Positions 59,667-64,000 of a stretch of 64,000 nt of DNA are shown here, piece by piece. Location: the NCBI GenBank assembly GCA_035530275.1, contig DATKVC010000015.1:186001-250000 (forward strand), given 5' to 3'. A model generated the notes under the pieces. It searched no databases. It had not been told where the DNA came from and saw nothing but the letters and a program-made list of their open reading frames with translations. Every line of letters begins with the position of its first letter. Position 1 is the first letter of the stretch. Origin of the DNA: CAIJMU01 sp035530275. GTDB taxonomy: Bacteria > Spirochaetota > Spirochaetia > Treponematales > Rectinemataceae. The position numbers were made by a program, and so were the translations under genes.

Positions 59667-61769
59667 ATGAACGATGTGTCAGGGAGCGGTGCCCAGGTGT
59701 CGGCGACCGGAGCGCCAGCCACGGGGAATTGGCGATTGGGCTTGGCCGTCAATTCGGCCTTATTCATGGCGGTGAGTCTTTTCGCCCAGAAGTTGCTCAA
59801 TGATTTCGCCTATCTGATCGCCTACCGGACCTTCGACGCCCGTGTCTTCTTCGGAGCCCTCGGCCGGCACGGTGCCTTCGTGGTGCTTCCGGCCGTGGCC
59901 ATGGCGATCATCGTCCTCCAGTTCTGGATGCGGCCCTTCGCGCATGCGGTGAGGGATATCGAATCGGGGCGAAAGATCAGCGTTGAAGCTTTTAAGCGCG
60001 CCCTCGGCGCGGTCGTGAGCCTGCCCTGGGTCATCATCGCCTTCAATGTCGTCGCCTTCTCCGCGGGATTGCTCGTCAGCATGCGCGGAGCCATGTTGAG
60101 CGGCTCCCGCATCGGCGTCTTCATTCTTCAATATTTATCGGGCGCTATCGTCTGCGCCTACGTCCAGATCGTCGTGGGGAATCTCCTCCTCGCCGAGCCG
60201 CGCGCCTTGCTGCGCGTTCGTTTCGTCGGCACCTATAGAGAATGGAGCGAAGGCCAACGCTCGATGATCGTGACGATCGCCCTCGCCTTCTACACCATGT
60301 TCACCGTCGTCGGCGTGGGTCAGGCGATCAACGACGCGACCCTGATGCGCGAGCATATCTACGTTTCGATCGCGAAGGACGGCAAGGATTTTGCCGCGGC
60401 TTCCGCCGACTACCAGACGGCCGTCGCCGCCTTCCTCGGGGTCTCCGCCGACAAGATAGACGTCGACGAGGCCTCCGTCGGCCGACAGGTCAATCCCTTT
60501 ATTATCTACCTTCCGATTCTCGCCTTCCTCGTAGGCCTAGCGATTTTCATCCAGCTGGCCTCGAGCCGCTACCGGAAGATGCAGTACGCATCTTTGCAGG
60601 ACAAGCTCCGGAGCATTATCGCGGGAAAGGCCGATCTGACGCAGCGCCTCGTCATCGCCCAGTTCGACGAGATCGGCGCCCTCGCGGACACGATCAATGT
60701 CTTCATCGAGAAGTTGAAGGATCTCTTCGCGCAGTTCGCCGAGGCGGGAGAGCGGGTCGCCAAATCATCGATTTCCCTTCGCGACGTCCTTTCCGAGACC
60801 ATGGCCACGACGGAGATGATGGTCGAGTCGATCGACGGCACGAGCTCGGAGGCATCGGGCCAGTCGGGTCTCGTGAGCGAAGCCTCGGCCTCCCTGGGCC
60901 ACACCCTCGATTCGCTGCGCAAGATTTCGGAGCATGTCGACGCCCAGGCGAGCGCGGTGGAGCAGACCTCGGCGGCCGTGTCGGAAATGGCCGCGAACAT
61001 CCAGTCGGTGGCGAATGCAACCGCCCGCGCAAACCAGGTTGCCGCGGGCCTCGCCACCGTCGCCGAGGGCGGCAACAAGGCGGTGGATGCCGCGGGCCTG
61101 GCGATCCGCGACGTCGAGGCGGCCTCGCTCCGCGTCGCCTCCATCGTCGAGGTCATTTCGAAAATAGCCTCACAGACCAATCTTCTCGCGATGAACGCCG
61201 CCATCGAGGCGGCTCACGCCGGGGAGGCCGGCTCGGGTTTCGCCGTCGTGGCTACGGAGGTCAGGAATCTCGCTGAATCGAGCGCGAGGAGCGCGAAGGA
61301 CATCGGCGCCCAGATCCGCGAGATGCGCGCCCTCATCGTCGAGGACGTACGATTAGCGGCGGAGGCGAGCGAGGCGCTCAATCGCATCGCGAACGATGTC
61401 GGCGGCACGACCTCCCTCATCGACCAGATCGCCGCGGGCATGCGCGAACAGGGCGAAGGTGCGAACGAGATCGTCAGCGCCATGTCCTCCCTCGTCGAGG
61501 AGAGCCAAGGCATCAGGACGATAGCCGAGTCGCAGAAGGCCGAGGGAGAGGCGATGCGCGCCATCATCGAGCGACTCGTCGATGTCTTCGACAGGATCGT
61601 CGCCGCCACCGCGAGGCAGGCCGAGGGAAATCGCGGCATCATCGAGGGGATCAGGCATCTCGAATCGGTGACCAACGAGAACAAGCGGGTGGTGGACGGG
61701 CTCCAAGAGCTCCTTCACGGCTTCGTGCTCTCCGGCGCCGACCAGACCGTCATAGATAAGAAGAAATAG
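59667..61769 (+). CDS. Methyl-accepting chemotaxis protein with multi-TM sensor
   Basis: A 700-residue receptor. About six TM helices lie in the first 320 residues, with one longer extracytoplasmic loop between the last two (about residues 230-280). A HAMP domain (about 310-370) and the signalling domain follow, with tip SQTNLLAMNAAIEAAHAGEAGSGFAVVATEVRNLAE-like sequence near residue 510. The membrane module resembles that of the receptor at the window start. It is divergent from cheY-cheA, presumably its signalling partners. ATG 59667 is supported by the -10 just upstream; GTG 59697 is an alternative. Confidence 0.93.
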   Translation: MNDVSGSGAQVSATGAPATGNWRLGLAVNSALFMAVSLFAQKLLNDFAYLIAYRTFDARVFFGALGRHGAFVVLPAVAMAIIVLQFWMRPFAHAVRDIESGRKISVEAFKRALGAVVSLPWVIIAFNVVAFSAGLLVSMRGAMLSGSRIGVFILQYLSGAIVCAYVQIVVGNLLLAEPRALLRVRFVGTYREWSEGQRSMIVTIALAFYTMFTVVGVGQAINDATLMREHIYVSIAKDGKDFAAASADYQTAVAAFLGVSADKIDVDEASVGRQVNPFIIYLPILAFLVGLAIFIQLASSRYRKMQYASLQDKLRSIIAGKADLTQRLVIAQFDEIGALADTINVFIEKLKDLFAQFAEAGERVAKSSISLRDVLSETMATTEMMVESIDGTSSEASGQSGLVSEASASLGHTLDSLRKISEHVDAQASAVEQTSAAVSEMAANIQSVANATARANQVAAGLATVAEGGNKAVDAAGLAIRDVEAASLRVASIVEVISKIASQTNLLAMNAAIEAAHAGEAGSGFAVVATEVRNLAESSARSAKDIGAQIREMRALIVEDVRLAAEASEALNRIANDVGGTTSLIDQIAAGMREQGEGANEIVSAMSSLVEESQGIRTIAESQKAEGEAMRAIIERLVDVFDRIVAATARQAEGNRGIIEGIRHLESVTNENKRVVDGLQELLHGFVLSGADQTVIDKKK

Positions 61770-61771
61770 AA

Positions 61772-61805
61772 AAGGCGAAGGGACCGTCGCGGTCTCCTTC
61801 GCCTT
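61772..61805. terminator. Bidirectional hairpin between convergent genes
   Basis: AAGGCGAAGGGACCG / CGGTCTCCTTCGCCTT, 15 bp with one bulge. On the minus strand it is followed by TTTTCTATTTCTT, so it mainly terminates the gene at 61863. Confidence 0.75.
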
Positions 61806-61862
61806 CGCGTCTTCGAGCGCGGCTCCTGCGTCCGATGCGCGGGCCGCGCCCATGCCCGGCCA

Positions 61863-62465
61863 TTAGCGCTTGGCGCCGCCCGCTCCCGCTCCGGAGCCAG
61901 CCCCGCCCGCTGATCCCGCTCCGCCGCCTTCGCCCTTGCCGCCCGGCTCCCGGCCGGGCATCTCCCTGCCGGTTCCTTCCTTGTCACCCGCTCCCATGCT
62001 GGCAGTAGCGGGTTTGTTTTTGGCCACCCGGTACTGCTCGGAGTTTTTCGCCATCGTCTTCACGAGGGCGGTGAATTCCTTCGAACCTGGCTTGAGTCCG
62101 AGGGTCTGGGCGACGAGGCCCCAGCCGTGGCCGGACTTGCCCTCCGCCAAGGCGATGACGTCGGAAAGGCTCTTGCCCGAAGCCTTCGCCAGCTCCAGCG
62201 CCAACCAGACCTCGCCGGGCTTGTAGCCCTGGGCGAGGAGTCCGTCGAGGGTGGTCGTCGAGACCTTGAACTCGAGGGAGAGTTTCGCCATGAGGGCGGT
62301 GGGATCGGCCACGGCGCCAGAATTGACCATCGCCACCTCGGTGTCGAGTTGGACGCTGCCAGTGGTCGCGATGCCGCCCGAAGTCGTCGTCTGGGCGAAG
62401 AGGCCAGAGCCTATCGCGAGGGAAAGGACGAGCGCAACCGTGCCCGTCATGGGAAATCGTTTCAT
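61863..62465 (-). CDS. Hypothetical exported protein with Gly-rich tail, next to sigma locus 2
   Basis: 200 residues. Signal peptide to LFAQ (about residue 25). A helical domain spans residues 50-145 (MAKLSLEFKVSTTTLDGLLAQGYKPGEVWLALELAKASGKSLSDVIALAEGKSGHGWG-type, split over two repeats) and resembles short helical modules found in spirochaete secreted proteins. The last 45 residues are Gly/Ala/Glu-rich. It is divergent from the sigma gene at 62638 and may be part of its regulon. Confidence 0.72.
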   Translation of the reverse strand: MKRFPMTGTVALVLSLAIGSGLFAQTTTSGGIATTGSVQLDTEVAMVNSGAVADPTALMAKLSLEFKVSTTTLDGLLAQGYKPGEVWLALELAKASGKSLSDVIALAEGKSGHGWGLVAQTLGLKPGSKEFTALVKTMAKNSEQYRVAKNKPATASMGAGDKEGTGREMPGREPGGKGEGGGAGSAGGAGSGAGAGGAKR

Positions 62466-62637
62466 CCGTTGCTCCTTCGATCGGCCTTCCCGAAATCATC
62501 GGGATCATCGCCGACCACTTGGGTATATCCGGTCGATCGATTCGGGGTTGCGCTCGCCGCGCGCTTTTCCGCCGCCACGCCTCGGATTGCCTCCTTTTGT
62601 ATGGATGAAAGCCGACAATGCCGATAGATTTCTCGTA

Positions 62638-63204
62638 ATGACCGAAGCCTCTTCCCTCGATGATCTCATTCTCCGCGCCCGCGACGGCGACGACGAAGCC
62701 TTTCGCCGAATCGTCGATTCCTGGGCGCCCCGAGTTCTGGCCTTCATGAGATCGCGACTGGGATCGGAGGAAGATGCCCTCGACGCTACTCAGGAGGTCT
62801 TCGTCCGGGTGTGGTCGGCCCTGGGGCGCTTCAGGATAGGGGAGAGTTTCTCGCCTTGGCTTTTTTCGATAGCGGCCAATCTCGCGCGGAGCCGCTGGAG
62901 ATCGCGGTACCTCGACAGCAAAAAGACCGCCGCTGCCGCCGCCGAGCTCGCCGTCGCTCCCGTGGCCGATCCGTCTGAGGAGGCCAACGACGAAATGCGC
63001 GCCGAGGAATTGAGGCGCGCGGTAGCCACCCTGAGCCCGGAATTCCGCCGCCCGGTCGAACTCTATTATTTCGGAGGCCTCGATATACGCGAGACGGCCG
63101 CATCCCTGGGCCTCGGGGAAGAAGCCGTTAAGTCCCGGCTTTTCCGGGCTCGAGCAAAATTGCGGAATGCGCTCGAAAAGCCGCAACCGGCAGCGAGGAG
63201 CTGA
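62638..63204 (+). CDS. ECF RNA polymerase sigma factor (locus 2)
   Basis: 188 residues. Region 2: FRRIVDSWAPRVLAFMRSRLG...DALDATQEVFVRVWSALGRFRIGESFSPWLFSIAANLARSRW. Region 4: LSPEFRRPVELYYFGGLDIRETAASLGLGEEAVKSRLFRARAKLR. It shares FRxGESFxxWLFxIAAN and LGLGEEAVKSRLFRAR with the sigma factor at 46075, so they are close paralogues. ATG 62638 lies 7 nt after TAGATT and has no Shine-Dalgarno; ATG 62605 is an alternative. The stop overlaps the anti-sigma start (TGATG). Confidence 0.92.
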   Translation: MTEASSLDDLILRARDGDDEAFRRIVDSWAPRVLAFMRSRLGSEEDALDATQEVFVRVWSALGRFRIGESFSPWLFSIAANLARSRWRSRYLDSKKTAAAAAELAVAPVADPSEEANDEMRAEELRRAVATLSPEFRRPVELYYFGGLDIRETAASLGLGEEAVKSRLFRARAKLRNALEKPQPAARS

Positions 63205-63842
63205 TGTACTATAACGTGATGGATTGTTCAGGAGTAGAAACCCTCATCCGTACCTGGGAGTCGGGGGGGCAAACGGAGGCGGACGCCCGTGCCGCCGCCC
63301 GCAAGCATGCTGATTCTTGCGAGGAATGTAGCGCGCGCTTTTCGACAATTCTCGATTTCGTCGAAAGGGATTCCATCGAGGGCTCTGCCTCGGTGATCGA
63401 TGCCCCTCCCTTGCCTGCCGGCTTCTCGGATCGCGTACTGGGCAGGATAGCGGAGCGGCGCAGGGCGGGCCGCGGGGCGTTTATCGGAAGGCGATTCATC
63501 GGCCTCGCGGCGGCAGCCGCCCTCTTTTTCGTGGGCGTCGGCTTCGGCGCCCGCGTCTTCGTCCCCGCCCATGGCAAGGTAGTCTCCGTGCTCTTCATAC
63601 TCGACGCCCCTTCGGCGAAATCGGTTTCCCTCGTCGGGGATTTCAACAAATGGAACCCCGCCGTCCACGTGCTCAAGCGCTCCGAACCGGGCAAGCCCTG
63701 GGAGCTCAGAGTCGATCTGCAACGCGGCAAGATGTATGTCTACGATTTCGTGATCGACGGCAAGCATTGGGTTCCCGATCCTACCGTCGAGACTAAGGTG
63801 GAAGACGGCTTCGGCGGATCGGGGAGTCTGCTCAGGCTATGA
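63204..63842 (+). CDS. Anti-sigma factor with zinc finger and AMPK-beta/CBM48-like domain (locus 2)
   Basis: 212 residues with the same plan as the protein at 45431. zf-HC2 motif HADSCEEC (about residues 35-42), TM helix near residues 98-120, extracytoplasmic domain with SVSLVGDFNKWNP, VDLQRGKMYVYDFVIDG and DGFGGSGSLLRL. The GDFNxW, YxYxFVxDG and xxDP positions match the AMPK-beta/isoamylase-N glycan-binding pattern. GAGGAG lies 3 nt before ATG 63204; ATG 63219 is an alternative. It overlaps the next gene as ATGA. Confidence 0.85.
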   Translation: MYYNVMDCSGVETLIRTWESGGQTEADARAAARKHADSCEECSARFSTILDFVERDSIEGSASVIDAPPLPAGFSDRVLGRIAERRRAGRGAFIGRRFIGLAAAAALFFVGVGFGARVFVPAHGKVVSVLFILDAPSAKSVSLVGDFNKWNPAVHVLKRSEPGKPWELRVDLQRGKMYVYDFVIDGKHWVPDPTVETKVEDGFGGSGSLLRL

Positions 63843-64000
63843 GAAGGAGCGGTAGGCGCGCGATCCTCGCGCTGGCTGTCATGCTCGGTTTCGCGAGCGG
63901 CTCTGCCCTTGCGGCCCAGGAGGTTTCCTCCTGGTTCGATCGCTCGCCGGACGCTGCCGCCTATGCGGCGGTCAAGCAGGACCTTCTCGCCCTTGCTGCC
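63839..64000 (+). CDS. Exported protein of sigma locus 2, cut by the window end
   Basis: Only 54 codons are visible: a signal peptide (AILALAVMLGFASGSALAA) and the start of a helical region. Trp, Tyr and DLLALAA positions match those of the protein at 44091 in the first sigma locus. The start ATG 63839 overlaps the anti-sigma stop. The end lies outside the window. Confidence 0.75.
   Translation, partial: MRRSGRRAILALAVMLGFASGSALAAQEVSSWFDRSPDAAAYAAVKQDLLALAA

Noticed and set aside
1..64000. tRNA, rRNA, phage or transposon genes
   Set aside because: No sequence with tRNA- or rRNA-like conserved parts or integrase/IS-type transposase was seen in the gaps; the Rpn gene is the only mobile-like one.

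Overview
This is a 64 kb stretch of a high-GC, gene-dense bacterial chromosome with short gaps and many ATGA- or TGATG-type overlaps. The gene set points to a spirochaete. It has a giant N-terminally anchored coiled-coil protein of the spirochaete type, a DUF4954 protein, a DUF1015 protein beside serA/serC, a 459-residue acetate kinase with a C-terminal extension, many lipoproteins and chemotaxis genes. The taxon is my inference; there is no rRNA or tRNA in the window to confirm it.

Layout. 1-16 kb: a 5'-truncated chemoreceptor, a GMC oxidoreductase, small envelope proteins, a divergent DoxX/HxlR pair with a clear operator, a TPR protein, a CorA-type channel, a PF10023 aminopeptidase, a histidine phosphatase, two secreted proteins, RluA, a SprA-like HEXXH protein, DeoD and a repeat lipoprotein. 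16-28 kb: the 1055-residue coiled-coil protein, two long palindromes in front of an Rpn/PD-(D/E)XK nuclease, an M23 peptidase, S21, then DUF192, def, fmt, a PASTA protein, Rmd1/YagE, an M29 peptidase and a DUF475/TerC membrane protein. 28.9-35.1 kb: a minus-strand operon pyrB-I-C-F-K-D-E. It is preceded by a 54-codon leader ORF that runs through an intrinsic terminator, the architecture of UTP-sensing pyrBI attenuation. 35-43 kb: a secreted beta-helix-like protein, ackA, Nif3, lspA, DUF1015, serA-like and serC genes, with a consensus promoter abutting a 33-bp palindrome in front of serA. 43-50 kb: a minus-strand unit of ECF sigma factor, anti-sigma factor with an AMPK-beta/CBM48-like domain, and three secreted proteins; then a DUF4382 lipoprotein and DUF4954. 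50-57.5 kb: a TolC/adaptor/RND efflux operon. 57.5-61.8 kb: cheY-cheA and a multi-TM chemoreceptor. 61.8-64 kb: a second sigma/anti-sigma(CBM48-like) locus whose third gene, cut by the window edge, resembles a gene of the first locus.

The most interesting points are: (1) two paralogous operons coupling an ECF sigma factor to a zinc-finger anti-sigma factor whose extracytoplasmic domain looks like a glycan-binding module; (2) the previously unlisted pyr leader/attenuator; (3) the serA operator and promoter; (4) several genes whose start codon lies only 5-9 nt after a -10 box with no ribosome-binding site, suggesting leaderless mRNAs; (5) rpsU, which appears to lack a properly spaced canonical start codon. 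I see no rRNA, tRNA, CRISPR, prophage or complete insertion sequence.
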